Assembly: GCF_000011205.1 (NCBI RefSeq)
Contig: NC_003106.2
Span: 2,308,001 to 2,372,000, forward strand
Source of the DNA: Sulfurisphaera tokodaii str. 7
GTDB lineage: Archaea > Thermoproteota > Thermoprotei_A > Sulfolobales > Sulfolobaceae
DNA length: 64,000 nt
Direction: 5' to 3'
Shown: piece after piece, positions 18,463 to 26,905 of the stretch
How positions within the stretch are numbered: position 1 is the stretch's first letter
How the letters are laid out: each line of letters opens with the position of its first letter
Notes under the pieces: model-generated
The model's database searches: none
What the model saw: only the letters and a program-made list of their open reading frames with translations
What the model was told of the DNA's origin: nothing
Program-made: the position numbers and the translations under genes

Positions 18463-19385
18463 TTATCTCCGGCATGTAATAATTTAGCTAATCCTCTAGG
18501 AATCCTAGCTGGTTTATTTTCTTTTTTGAATAGTTCCCTTCTATGAGCTTCAAGTAGATTTGGTTCTACCCCTAAATATTCAGCCGCTGAGATTACCTTA
18601 ACTCCAAAATCTTTTGCCACCTCTTTTACTGGTTTTAATACATTTTCATGATTTAAATCCCTTAATACGTGATGATCGATTATAGCGTATTGAAGTCCGT
18701 TCTTTACTATAGACTCCATATTTTTTATTGATTTATCTAAGTCTTCTTCTGACAAAGCTCTACCTAATAAATAACTCAATGGTCCGTCTATTATAATAAA
18801 ATTAGGTGAGATTTTTTTGGTAAAATCTAAATGTTGTTCTTTTGGAGCTCCCTCGATATCAGATGTAAAAAGCACTGTACCATCTTTGTCGTTTATACCC
18901 AGCTGAATAACATAACCTAGTCTTTCATCTGCTCCATGAGGTACAGCTTTTGAAAAAATTAATTTTGTTGAACCAAAAATAAATTCTTTTCCATCCGCAA
19001 CTTCTATTTTATTAGGAATATCTTTCAGTGCTCTGAGAAATTTGGGCGCTCTTCTATATTTCTGGCTATTATTTATGTTATTTGTGGGATCTTTAATAAA
19101 AACCATTTTATTACTATATATCTCAATTGGAATAACATAACCTGGATCGTGATGATCATAATGATAGTGTGTTATGACTATAATGTCTACATCCTTAGAT
19201 ATTTCATAGATTTTTTTAGCTAATTCGGTCAACTTGTCTACTTCTAATTGGTGAGGAGGAAGTCCATATCTTCTTGGAGCTAAAGATACTGCGGGATCAA
19301 TTAGGATTCTAACATCCTTAGTTTCAACTAAGGTTGCTTGCGATCTAACCCCTAGGCTCTCAAATGCTAATGGCGTAACTTTCAT
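18459..19385 (-). CDS. MBL-fold metallohydrolase, UPF0282 family
   Basis: 308 aa. Metallo-beta-lactamase core with the metal-binding motif [10 protein letters not shown] (HxHxDH), [26 protein letters not shown] and a terminal IDHHVLRDL. The N-terminal [22 protein letters not shown] is also diagnostic of archaeal UPF0282 proteins. Function uncharacterised; hydrolase of an unknown ester or nucleic acid is the family-level expectation. ATG 19385, 10 nt downstream of the small gene at 19396, probably one operon. Confidence 0.85.
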   Translation of the reverse strand: MKVTPLAFESLGVRSQATLVETKDVRILIDPAVSLAPRRYGLPPHQLEVDKLTELAKKIYEISKDVDIIVITHYHYDHHDPGYVIPIEIYSNKMVFIKDPTNNINNSQKYRRAPKFLRALKDIPNKIEVADGKEFIFGSTKLIFSKAVPHGADERLGYVIQLGINDKDGTVLFTSDIEGAPKEQHLDFTKKISPNFIIIDGPLSYLLGRALSEEDLDKSIKNMESIVKNGLQYAIIDHHVLRDLNHENVLKPVKEVAKDFGVKVISAAEYLGVEPNLLEAHRRELFKKENKPARIPRGLAKLLHAGDN

Positions 19386-19395
19386 CTTTTCACAA

Positions 19396-19644
19396 TTATA
19401 ATCTTATGCTACTAATATCTAATATTGCTTCTCTTAATCTTCTCTTGAATTCTTCTAAATCTTGATATGCTAATCTAAGTCCATAATTTGTGTTTTTCTT
19501 TTCCATGTATTTTCCTACCCCATATAATGTTAAGCCAGATATTGTAGTTAGATGGAAGGGATCATCAAGTCCAAAAGCTATAAACTTTCCCACTGCTTGT
19601 AACGTTTTTCCTTTTGGTTCATAATCACCTAAAATTTCTTTCAT
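19396..19644 (-). CDS. Conserved-looking small protein, 82 aa
   Basis: Not a family I recognise. Sequence has an amphipathic N-terminus, a Gly-rich central part ([27 protein letters not shown]) that may be membrane-associated, and a charged C-terminal helix ([19 protein letters not shown]). ATG 19644. A minus-strand CTTATATCTAG at about 19664-19674 is spaced 25 nt upstream as a TATA box, and the next gene follows 10 nt after the stop, so it looks like the lead gene of an operon with the UPF0282 MBL protein. Confidence 0.55.
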   Translation of the reverse strand: MKEILGDYEPKGKTLQAVGKFIAFGLDDPFHLTTISGLTLYGVGKYMEKKNTNYGLRLAYQDLEEFKRRLREAILDISSIRL

Positions 19645-19724
19645 ATAAAATAAATTTTGTTTTACTAGATATAAGAAGTATGGGAATATAATATGGTATT
19701 TGCTTGTCCAAAACTATTTGAGTA

Positions 19725-20786
19725 TTATACGATAAAAATCTCATCTTTCTGTAAATTATTCATTACAACAGCCTTACTATTGACATAAACCATATCCTCT
19801 ATTCTAATACCAAATTTCTCAGGAAGATAAATTCCAGGTTCAATTGTAAATACCATATTTTTCTCAATCTTTCTCTTATAATTTGGTGCAATATAAGGTT
19901 CCTCATGAACATCAATGCCAATTCCGTGCCCAGTTCTATGTATGAAATATTTACTAAAACCATAGTTTGATATAACTTGTCTTGCAACTTTATCTATCTC
20001 ACAAGCTTGTACATTTTCTTTTATCATATCTTCTGCCTTTTGTTGTGCTTCCTTAACTATTTCAAAGATTTTTACTATTTCTTCAATAGGTTTTCCAATA
20101 CTAACTACCCTAGTAGTATCAGTAGAATACCCCTTATATTTTATTCCAAAGTCAAAAATCAGTATATCTCCTTGTTTTATTTCTCTAGTAGTAGATCTTA
20201 AGTGTGGCATAGATGTATTAGGTCCAGAAGTTACTATTGGTTCAAAAGACACACCATCAGCACCATTATTTAGGAATTCGTCCACTAGCATTTTAGCTAT
20301 TTTCTTCTCATTCAAACCTGGCTTTATGTGATTTATTGCATTGAGAAATGATTTCTCAGCTATTCTAACTCCTTCCTTCATTATTTCAATTTCTTCATCT
20401 TGTTTAATTATTCGTAATTCCTTCATTATTTCATTTGCCTTAATAATTTGTGAAGGTGAAAAATTATTTATTATGTCTATTGTAAATGAGGACCAAAGAG
20501 TGTCATCAATTGCAATACTTTTCCCCTTTTCAATATTTAGTTTCTTGTAAGGATTTTCATCATCAGAATAACTTACGACCGGTATGTTAAAATGGGACAA
20601 TTGTTCTTCATAAAGTTTGGGGGCTAAAAAGTAAACGTTCCAACTATCTATTATAAGAAATAATGGTCTTTCCATTTGTTCTTCAGTAAACCCGGTTAAA
20701 TAAAACATGTTACTACCAGGCCCAAGAATTACATAATCAATCATTCTCTCTTTCATTAGTTCTCTGAGTCTAGCTATCCTCTTCAT
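19725..20786 (-). CDS. pepQ: Xaa-Pro dipeptidase (M24 family)
   Basis: 353 aa. Cytoplasmic dipeptidase releasing amino acids from X-Pro dipeptides. N-terminal creatinase-like domain (YVILGPGSNMFYLTGF), then the pita-bread domain with the metal ligands: Asp in DFGIKYKGYSTDTTRV (both Asp residues), His in HRTGHGIGIDVHEEPYI, Glu in FTIEPGIYLP and Glu in RIEDMVYV. Length and order are as in archaeal prolidases. ATG 20786. A TATA box (minus strand, GTTATATAGG, about 20806-20816) lies 25 nt upstream. It would process peptides taken up after extracellular proteolysis. Confidence 0.92.
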   Translation of the reverse strand: MKRIARLRELMKERMIDYVILGPGSNMFYLTGFTEEQMERPLFLIIDSWNVYFLAPKLYEEQLSHFNIPVVSYSDDENPYKKLNIEKGKSIAIDDTLWSSFTIDIINNFSPSQIIKANEIMKELRIIKQDEEIEIMKEGVRIAEKSFLNAINHIKPGLNEKKIAKMLVDEFLNNGADGVSFEPIVTSGPNTSMPHLRSTTREIKQGDILIFDFGIKYKGYSTDTTRVVSIGKPIEEIVKIFEIVKEAQQKAEDMIKENVQACEIDKVARQVISNYGFSKYFIHRTGHGIGIDVHEEPYIAPNYKRKIEKNMVFTIEPGIYLPEKFGIRIEDMVYVNSKAVVMNNLQKDEIFIV

Positions 20787-20821
20787 ATAGCTTTTTTAAG
20801 CAAAAGCCCTATATAACTTCT
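20787..20821. promoter_or_regulatory. Overlapping divergent promoters of pepQ and the second HDAC gene
   Basis: Only 35 nt separate the two starts. One TATA-like stretch (GCTTTTTTAAGC, about 20789-20800) is placed for the plus-strand GTG at 20822, and the other (CCTATATAAC, about 20808-20817) for the minus-strand ATG at 20786. The two promoters overlap, so transcription of one could interfere with the other. Confidence 0.5.
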
Positions 20822-21811
20822 GTGTCTTTAATACCACTAATTTATTCAGATGTTTATTTATTACACAAGCCCAAACATACGCATTCAGAGAATCCAGATA
20901 GAATAAAACGTGCTCTGGAAGAGTTAAAAAATTATCCCATAATTTCCCCACAAAAAGTATCAGAAGAAGAAGTTAAATTAATTCATGATGAAGATTACAT
21001 TAACCTAGTTAAATCATCTAGCGAGAAGGAAAGTATGATTGATGCAGACACTTACACTAGCAAAGAAACATTTAATGTGGCACTCTACGCTCTAGGTGGG
21101 GCATTAAAAGCATTTGAGACTAATGGGTTTGGTTTGTTAAGACCACCAGGTCATCATGCTGGTAGGTTTGGAAAGGCATTTGGTGCCCCAACACTAGGTT
21201 TTTGTATTTTCAATAATATCGCTTTTCCTATAAGAAAATACGCCTTAACGAAGGTGTTAATTATCGATTTTGATGTGCATTATGGTAACGGAACTCAAGA
21301 TATATTCTGGAACGATCCGGAGGTTGTACATATAGATATTCATCAAGATCCAAGAACTATATATCCTGGTACTGGATTTCCAGATATGATAGGAGGAAAA
21401 GATGCTGAAGGCACAAAGATTAATCTATTAATTCCACCATTAGGAGGGGACGATTTATATGAAGAGTTAATACCTATCATACAATCTGTAATTGATGACT
21501 TTAAACCTAAAATAATAGCCTATTCTGCTGGTTTCGATGCTTTTGAGGGTGATGGACTTGCTAGTGTAAGAGCTACTGAGTGGACATATTATAATATGGG
21601 TTTACTCTCAAATAGATTTGAAAGGAAATATGCAGTTCTAGAAGGTGGTTATGGTGTAGGTTTAATAAGAGGACTTAAGGCGTTTATATACGGATTACAA
21701 GGAGAAAAGAAGGTATATTCTAAAAATACATCATCAGATGCTGTTAAGAGTAGATTCAGAAATTATCTATCTGAAGAAAAGATGATATTAAGAGAATTCT
21801 GGAAAATTTAA
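20822..21811 (+). CDS. HDAC-family deacetylase, paralogue 2
   Basis: 329 aa from GTG 20822. Closer than the other paralogue to class II HDAC/acetylpolyamine amidohydrolase proteins: LRPPGHHAGRFG with His111-His112, then DFDVHYGNGTQ with zinc ligands Asp151 and His153, and YSAGFDAFEGDGL with Asp239; the Tyr is in EGGYGVG. All catalytic residues are intact. The start region HKPKHTHSENPDRI resembles the substrate-loop HPExPxR motif. Possible substrates are acetylated polyamines, Alba or other proteins; not determined. The TATA box is about 25 nt upstream, so leaderless with GTG. The end overlaps the convergent TnpB-like gene by 4 nt. Confidence 0.9.
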   Translation: MSLIPLIYSDVYLLHKPKHTHSENPDRIKRALEELKNYPIISPQKVSEEEVKLIHDEDYINLVKSSSEKESMIDADTYTSKETFNVALYALGGALKAFETNGFGLLRPPGHHAGRFGKAFGAPTLGFCIFNNIAFPIRKYALTKVLIIDFDVHYGNGTQDIFWNDPEVVHIDIHQDPRTIYPGTGFPDMIGGKDAEGTKINLLIPPLGGDDLYEELIPIIQSVIDDFKPKIIAYSAGFDAFEGDGLASVRATEWTYYNMGLLSNRFERKYAVLEGGYGVGLIRGLKAFIYGLQGEKKVYSKNTSSDAVKSRFRNYLSEEKMILREFWKI

Positions 21812-22641
21812 CAGGTATAATAGCATTTTAATGCTAAATTGTATGCAGCATTAAAGTCTCTATCTGCTTTGAATCCGCATGCTGGACATACAAATAAAGG
21901 CCCTAAAACTTCTCCTTTTTTGAATCCACAGTTTGAGCAGATTTTACTTGTATTATAAGGATCAACTAACTTATACTTTATACCCCTAGAATATAATTGT
22001 TGTTCTAGTTCTATCTCGATATTTCTTAAAGTATTTCCAACCTTATTTTCAAATATTCTTAAATCTTCTAAAGCTACGATCTTAGGGTTTAATTCATCAA
22101 TGAAATTTACTATATCGATTATTACTTTTTTAACCTTATTTCTAATATTTTTTATTTCACTAACCCCTTGAGGATTTCCTAATATTTTAATCATTTCATC
22201 AGTGATCAATTCTTTTCCCCAAAACCTAGTCTTCCATAGTTTTCCGTTTCTCAAAGCTACAATTGTAATTAAATGTCTCACTCCAATATCTACCCCCACG
22301 ATAGATCGAGGTTTTTCATATGCTAAGTAAACCTTAATGTTGTTTGTAAAATCTATAACCGCGTATAGTGGTATCTCTTCTCTTTCACTTTTTACTATGG
22401 CATTTATTCCTTTTAATTTGTAAGGATTATTACCTACTATTTCTATTGGTCCATATTTCACTTCGTTAGAATTTAATGCTAAATAGTACAATTCTTTTGG
22501 TATATTATGTGGTGGTGGTCCTACATCTTGTCCTTTCATTTTCAAAATTTTCGAATATTGCCTTATAAATTGGACTTCTTTGTATAATTCCCTCAATGTT
22601 CCGTAATCTATAATTTTAGCTTCAACTAATTCCTCGTTCAT
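21808..22641 (-). CDS. Short TnpB-like RuvC nuclease (stand-alone, apparently not in an IS)
   Basis: 277 aa, against about 400 for typical TnpB. RuvC-I Asp118 is in GVDIGVRHLI, RuvC-II Glu192 is in VALEDLRIF, and the zinc ribbon is Cys235, Cys238, Cys252 and Cys255 with RuvC-III in DRDFNAAYN (Asp260 and Asp262). So the catalytic core looks complete, while the N-terminal WED/REC part is reduced to about 112 residues of unfamiliar sequence. No tnpA lies beside it. The flanks leave 31 nt to the upstream gene and a 4-nt overlap with the HDAC gene downstream, so there is no room for an IS end or a usual omega-RNA outside coding sequence. ATG 22641; TATA-like TTTAAATAGATAA at 22657-22668. A domesticated guide-type nuclease or a decayed transposon remnant are both possible. 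Confidence 0.85.
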   Translation of the reverse strand: MNEELVEAKIIDYGTLRELYKEVQFIRQYSKILKMKGQDVGPPPHNIPKELYYLALNSNEVKYGPIEIVGNNPYKLKGINAIVKSEREEIPLYAVIDFTNNIKVYLAYEKPRSIVGVDIGVRHLITIVALRNGKLWKTRFWGKELITDEMIKILGNPQGVSEIKNIRNKVKKVIIDIVNFIDELNPKIVALEDLRIFENKVGNTLRNIEIELEQQLYSRGIKYKLVDPYNTSKICSNCGFKKGEVLGPLFVCPACGFKADRDFNAAYNLALKCYYTC

Positions 22642-22672
22642 AAATATAAATTTGATTATCTATTTAAATGTT

Positions 22673-23392
22673 TTAGCCAGATATCTCATTAATTGAGCTA
22701 AAACTTAATTCTTCAACATTCTTACCTAAATAGTATCCAACAGTAGATGAAAATATATAGTTTTCATATCTATAAAGTTTATAATATTCTTCAATTTCTT
22801 TCATTCTATTTTTATTATAGTAGTATCCGACAAATATTCTAGGACCTTCTTGGTTATTAAAAGTTAGTAATGCAGAATTAAGACTAGAGGCGTACTGAGA
22901 AAGAGTACTTAACGTCTCCAAATAAGCAGTTTTAAAATCATTCTTCAAGGAATAATTTTTTATTATTTCTAGGAAAAACAAATAACTATCAGTTGAAGGG
23001 TAGTTAGGTTCGGAAAATGCCTTTCTATTTATAGAACCATTATGAGCGAAATATAAATCATGTGTGGATAATCTATAATAGTAGGGATGATTATGCCTTA
23101 CACCTAAAAGGAAGTTTTTCCCTGCTTTCCTAGCATGAAATATAGCATATATCTCATCTCCCTTAAGCAAACTTAAGTAATCAAAAAACAGAGGATCTTC
23201 ATAAATAGGCTCATTAGTCTTGTAATAAAGTACTTTCCACTTACCATTTTTTGAAATAAGTGCTACAAATCCCCAGCCATCTGAATGTGAACCATATTTG
23301 AAATAAACGTCATTCTTGCTGGCACTTAGAAAAGCTTTCAAAACTTCAAAATTTGGCTCTCCTTTTGCTTTAAAAGCAAGAATTCTACACAT
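22673..23392 (-). CDS. Class II glutamine amidotransferase, YafJ-like
   Basis: 239 aa with the Ntn catalytic Cys2 (MCRILAF). Other motifs: SDGWGFVAL, FHARKAG, RHNHPYYY, FAHNGSINR and STDSYLFF. This is the stand-alone glutamine amidotransferase type (YafJ), and it lacks a synthetase partner domain. It should hydrolyse glutamine or a gamma-glutamyl compound, with acceptor unknown. Start is ATG 23392 to expose Cys2. It overlaps the MBL gene by 8 nt and lies in a tightly coupled minus-strand operon. It is the second class II GATase in the window (the other is in GAT-QueC). Confidence 0.85.
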   Translation of the reverse strand: MCRILAFKAKGEPNFEVLKAFLSASKNDVYFKYGSHSDGWGFVALISKNGKWKVLYYKTNEPIYEDPLFFDYLSLLKGDEIYAIFHARKAGKNFLLGVRHNHPYYYRLSTHDLYFAHNGSINRKAFSEPNYPSTDSYLFFLEIIKNYSLKNDFKTAYLETLSTLSQYASSLNSALLTFNNQEGPRIFVGYYYNKNRMKEIEEYYKLYRYENYIFSSTVGYYLGKNVEELSFSSINEISG

Positions 23393-24083
23393 CTACTATC
23401 ATACCATCATGAGCTATAATATAACCCTTTGCTATTTCTTTAACTTGATTTTCTATTTGGGCTGGAATATGTGTTATAATTAATTTATTGCGATCATACA
23501 TCTCTATAAGTTGCTTCACTGAAGTATGTCCATATTGCTTACAATTATCTATACAACTACCTTCATGTATAATAAGGTCTGCATCTTTTGCTTCATCTAA
23601 TACAGTTTCGCAAGGTTCCAAAGTATCTCCAGTGTAAATAATCTTCTTTTCACCATCTGTTATTATATAAGAAACAGCATAAATACTATGGCATGCTTCA
23701 ACGGAATATATTTCTAGATCACTAATTTTAGCTTTTGGAAGTTCACTTTCTATCACATTTGCTGAAATGTTATTGCCACTTTTAACATATGAATCTAAGA
23801 CATTAAGAATCCCTGGGGGTGAATAAACTCGTATTTCTTTCATTCTTAATATTTTTCTTTGAACTAAATGGTCAAATAATCCATTTATATGATCTATATG
23901 AAGATGTGTAATGAATATTGCTTCAAAATCTAAGAGGTTCAAATCCTCAATCTTAAAATTCGCTCCAGTGCCTAAATCTAGTAATACAGAAGTTCCTTCA
24001 TTACTTTTAATGTATATAGAAGATTTAACCCTCTTTGAACCATAAGTTGCCCCAGCTCCAGTACCTATAAATATAATCTTCAT
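23385..24083 (-). CDS. MBL-fold hydrolase, RNase Z-like
   Basis: 232 aa. Metal-binding motifs are FITHLHIDHINGL (HxHxDH), HSIYAVSYIITDG, IYTGDTLEP, HEGSCIDNCKQYGHTSVKQ and IITHIPAQ. The arrangement fits the RNase Z/arylsulfatase-like beta-lactamase group. It is shorter than tRNase Z (about 290-310 aa), and I do not see the flexible arm that binds tRNA, so it is probably a different phosphodiesterase-type hydrolase. ATG 24083 overlaps the stop of the 33-aa ORF (ATGA). Next in the operon is the glutamine amidotransferase. Confidence 0.8.
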   Translation of the reverse strand: MKIIFIGTGAGATYGSKRVKSSIYIKSNEGTSVLLDLGTGANFKIEDLNLLDFEAIFITHLHIDHINGLFDHLVQRKILRMKEIRVYSPPGILNVLDSYVKSGNNISANVIESELPKAKISDLEIYSVEACHSIYAVSYIITDGEKKIIYTGDTLEPCETVLDEAKDADLIIHEGSCIDNCKQYGHTSVKQLIEMYDRNKLIITHIPAQIENQVKEIAKGYIIAHDGMIVDV

Positions 24084-24181
24084 AGATCATCCCTCTCATT
24101 AATATCAACAAGGTCATCACAACAAAGACCTATACATTCATGTCCTTCTGCTTCTTTTTCTTCATCTTTATTAATTCTCAT
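24080..24181 (-). CDS. 33-aa Cys-containing small protein inside the operon
   Basis: Reads MRINKDEEKEAEGHECIGLC then CDDLVDINERDDL. It starts with ATG 24181-24179, inside the last 11 nt of the ribokinase gene, and its TGA stop (24082-24080) overlaps the ATG of the MBL gene (ATGA). This exact nesting between two genes implies translation within the operon. A C-x3-C-C motif with acidic flanks suggests a metal-binding or redox peptide. It fills what would otherwise be the only gap (87 nt) in this block. No family recognised. Confidence 0.6.
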   Translation of the reverse strand: MRINKDEEKEAEGHECIGLCCDDLVDINERDDL

Positions 24182-25046
24182 TTTCTTCTTCAATTAAATT
24201 CTTCACCTCCTCGTACCTAGGTCCTAAAGCTCCAATAATTGTAGTTGAATATGAAGCTAACTTATTTGCTATTCTTACAGCCGTTCTAAGATCATAGTTT
24301 CTCTCTAAATATACAGCAAGTGCAGCGTTGAACACGTCTCCCGCACCAGTTGTATCAATAGGATTTACCTTTATAGTTGGTACTAAAATTTTTTCATGCT
24401 TAGTTGCTATTAATGCACCTCTTTCTCCCAGTGTAATTATAACTGCCTTTTTTACTTTCTTTAGCAATAATTGAATCCCAGAATCAATATCATCAGTATT
24501 TGTAAGCTCCTTAAATTCTATCTCATTAGGAGTCAAAATGTCAACATAATCTAAAATCGAGAAATCCTTGAGTATTGCTGGTGCAGGATTTAAGATCTTT
24601 ATTCCATTAAATTCCTTAAGTGCTTTTTTTACAACTTTTTCATCTATCTCAAGTTGAGTAAGCAAAATATCTCCAGACAATGCATTATCTATATCTTCTT
24701 CATTTAAAAGGGCATTAGCACCCCTATTTACAACTATCACATTTTCTCCTCTCGAATTTACAATTATGTATGCCGAGCCAGTCACACTATTTTTTATTTT
24801 CACATATGCTGTGTCAATTCCTTCATCTTCCCAAAATCTTATTGCATTCTTCCCAAATTCATCATTTCCTACTGCAGCTATTATTCTAACTTTAGCCTTA
24901 AGCCTTGATGCAGATACTGCTTGATTTGATCCCTTTCCACCATGATTTATATAGATTTCTTTTGCAAATACAGTTTCTCCTTCATTAGGGAATTCGTCCA
25001 CTTTAAGAATAAAATCTACATTGTAACTACCAACAACGGTAATCAT
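24171..25046 (-). CDS. Ribokinase-type PfkB sugar kinase
   Basis: 291 aa. PfkB signatures: MITVVGSYNVDFILKVDEFP, INHGGKGSNQAVSASRL, NPAPAILKDFSILDYVDILTPNE and the catalytic/anion-hole motif NPIDTTGAGDVFNAALAVYL with the Asp base. Ribokinase-like; phosphorylates a sugar or nucleoside with ATP. The substrate is not established (ribose, or a nucleoside). ATG 25046 overlaps the upstream ThiD-ThiN gene by 4 nt (ATGA), so the two kinases are coupled. The downstream 33-aa ORF overlaps by 11 nt. Confidence 0.88.
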   Translation of the reverse strand: MITVVGSYNVDFILKVDEFPNEGETVFAKEIYINHGGKGSNQAVSASRLKAKVRIIAAVGNDEFGKNAIRFWEDEGIDTAYVKIKNSVTGSAYIIVNSRGENVIVVNRGANALLNEEDIDNALSGDILLTQLEIDEKVVKKALKEFNGIKILNPAPAILKDFSILDYVDILTPNEIEFKELTNTDDIDSGIQLLLKKVKKAVIITLGERGALIATKHEKILVPTIKVNPIDTTGAGDVFNAALAVYLERNYDLRTAVRIANKLASYSTTIIGALGPRYEEVKNLIEEENEN

Positions 25047-26251
25047 AACTCTTTAATCCTCCTAAGTTTTTGTAAAATTTCATCTATGGAGTCACCTACT
25101 AAATAAACTCCGCCATCAAGCATTACAATATCACTATCTAAACCACTTTCAGATATTTTTAATAATCCTTTTTCTGAAATATTAAGAATCTTTTTAGTTA
25201 AAGCAATAGAAATACAAACTCTTTTATTAATCTTTTTTATCTTTGTACTTATATCATTTTCTATATTAATTAAAATAGGCCCATCCAATTTTATCTTATT
25301 TAGATATTTTATTATTCCTCCAGCTAAAGTAGCGACATCTCCATAATCGGTTAAGAATGCAACATTGCTTTTAGTATTATCTTCAATCACTTGTAAAAGT
25401 AATGATGGATCTTTCTCAAATTCCCATAACAATCTTTCAAGTTCTTCTCTTGCGAATTCCCTTTGTAATATTCTGTCTATTGGTGCAAAAGGATCCACTG
25501 GACCATAACCTTGGCCTAAATCTAAGGAGTATTTTATACTTAATGTAACATATTCTTTAGCTTTTATCAATGCATCTTCTAGTTTTTCTCCTTTAGCCAA
25601 ATATGCTGTTAAAGAAGCAGAAAATACATCACCACTTCCGTGTGTATTTTTTGTGTTTATTGGTTCTCCCTCTAGTTCTAATTCTTTGCCATTTACTATT
25701 GCAAAATCTAGTCCACCAAGATGGCTTCCTCCTTTCACTACAACATTCACATTAAACATTTCATAAAGTTTCCTAGTTGCTTCTATGAGTGTTTTCTTAT
25801 CAGTTATTTTTATTCCAGACAATTTTTCAGCTTCAAATTTATTTGGAGTAATTATTAGTGAGTGCTTAATAAGCTTCTTTAATGCATCAATAGTATCCTC
25901 AGTAACTAGGGGTGCACCAGATTTAGCTATCATAACTGGATCTAGCACTAGAGATATGTTATATTGTATGACTTTATTCATGACAGCATTAATTACCTTA
26001 CTAGAAGCTAACATTCCAGTTTTTGCGTATTTTGGTTTTAAATCTATCATTACCGCATCAAATTGTGCCTCAATAAATTCGGGTGGAACTTCTAAAACAT
26101 TGGTAACAGAAAAAGTATTTTGCGCTGTTAACCCTGTTACAATAACAGTTCCAAAGACACCTAAACTAGTAAAAGTTTTAAGATCTGCTTGAAGCCCTGC
26201 ACCACCACCCGAATCACTACCAGCTATTGTCATTGCTACTGGTCTAATCAT
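25043..26251 (-). CDS. thiDN: ThiD-ThiN fusion: HMP(-P) kinase and thiamine-phosphate synthase
   Basis: 402 aa. Residues 1-260 are ThiD (TIAGSDSGGGAGLQADLKTF, PKYAKTGMLAS, LDPVMIAKSGA, ITPNKFEAE, NTHGSGDVFSASL), which phosphorylates hydroxymethylpyrimidine and its phosphate. Residues 270-402 are ThiN (LLQVIEDNTKSNVAFLTDYGDVATLAGG), the archaeal alternative to ThiE that joins HMP-PP with the thiazole phosphate. The fused arrangement is standard in many archaea. ATG 26251; ends with an ATGA overlap to the ribokinase gene. A 33-nt gap separates it from the Cas4-like gene upstream. Confidence 0.93.
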   Translation of the reverse strand: MIRPVAMTIAGSDSGGGAGLQADLKTFTSLGVFGTVIVTGLTAQNTFSVTNVLEVPPEFIEAQFDAVMIDLKPKYAKTGMLASSKVINAVMNKVIQYNISLVLDPVMIAKSGAPLVTEDTIDALKKLIKHSLIITPNKFEAEKLSGIKITDKKTLIEATRKLYEMFNVNVVVKGGSHLGGLDFAIVNGKELELEGEPINTKNTHGSGDVFSASLTAYLAKGEKLEDALIKAKEYVTLSIKYSLDLGQGYGPVDPFAPIDRILQREFAREELERLLWEFEKDPSLLLQVIEDNTKSNVAFLTDYGDVATLAGGIIKYLNKIKLDGPILINIENDISTKIKKINKRVCISIALTKKILNISEKGLLKISESGLDSDIVMLDGGVYLVGDSIDEILQKLRRIKEL

Positions 26252-26284
26252 GAGATAAGAATAAGAATAAAAGAATATTTGTTT

Positions 26285-26905
26285 TTATTTATTTCTCTTG
26301 TAGGGGCATACAGAGGAATAGACGCAATAACCACACTCCCAAGGATATCTAGGTACTTTAGTTCTCTTTAGCGTCTCTTCAGCTAGTCTAATTACTCCTA
26401 CCTCGTCTGCTGGTTCATTTACTTCATATTCAGTTACTCTGTCTGGAGTTATATACACTAGTAAACCCTTCTTTATTCCAGTCATCCAAAGGTAAATTTG
26501 TAATTGAACTTTATGATGCTCGTGTGGTAATCCCTTATCAGCTCTAGCACTTTTTATTTCAATTACTACCTTTTCTCCGTCAATTTCTGCTATTGCGTCA
26601 ATTCTTCCTTTTATTTTCACTTGCTTATTGTTTACTGGAATTTCTCTTTCTATCTCAACCTCAACTTGAGAATTACTAAAGTTATTTTTAATGAAGTTCT
26701 CTAATCCCTCATGTACCATATCGCCTAAAATTGTAGAGGGTGTGAAGACCTCTGAAATTGCTAATTCTTTATACGTTTTTTCATATTGAATTTTCAAGGG
26801 GCATCGTATTAAGTCTGTGACGTAAAGTGTATTATCATCTTTTATGTGTGTTAAATAATCTTCCAATTTCTTTTTGAAAATTCTTTCCACTAGCATGTTT
26901 TTCAT
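26285..26905 (-). CDS. Solo Cas4-family exonuclease
   Basis: 206 aa, typical for Cas4. A PD-(D/E)XK (RecB-like) nuclease with a 4Fe-4S cluster: Cys35 (LIRCPLK) and Cys191, Cys194 and Cys200 (ECGYCVYSSVC). The nuclease triad is Asp103 (KGRIDAI), Glu116 and Lys118 (IEIKS), with His65 upstream. Cas4 trims protospacers in CRISPR adaptation, but no cas1, cas2 or array lies here, so this copy is a CRISPR-independent solo Cas4, perhaps with a role in repair. ATG 26905 overlaps the end of the glycosyltransferase gene by 4 nt. Confidence 0.88.
   Translation of the reverse strand: MKNMLVERIFKKKLEDYLTHIKDDNTLYVTDLIRCPLKIQYEKTYKELAISEVFTPSTILGDMVHEGLENFIKNNFSNSQVEVEIEREIPVNNKQVKIKGRIDAIAEIDGEKVVIEIKSARADKGLPHEHHKVQLQIYLWMTGIKKGLLVYITPDRVTEYEVNEPADEVGVIRLAEETLKRTKVPRYPWECGYCVYSSVCPYKRNK

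Noticed and set aside
21780-22672. Complete IS200/IS605-type element around the TnpB-like gene
   Set aside because: No tnpA, no recognisable ends, no flanking intergenic space, and the 3' end overlaps a host gene.
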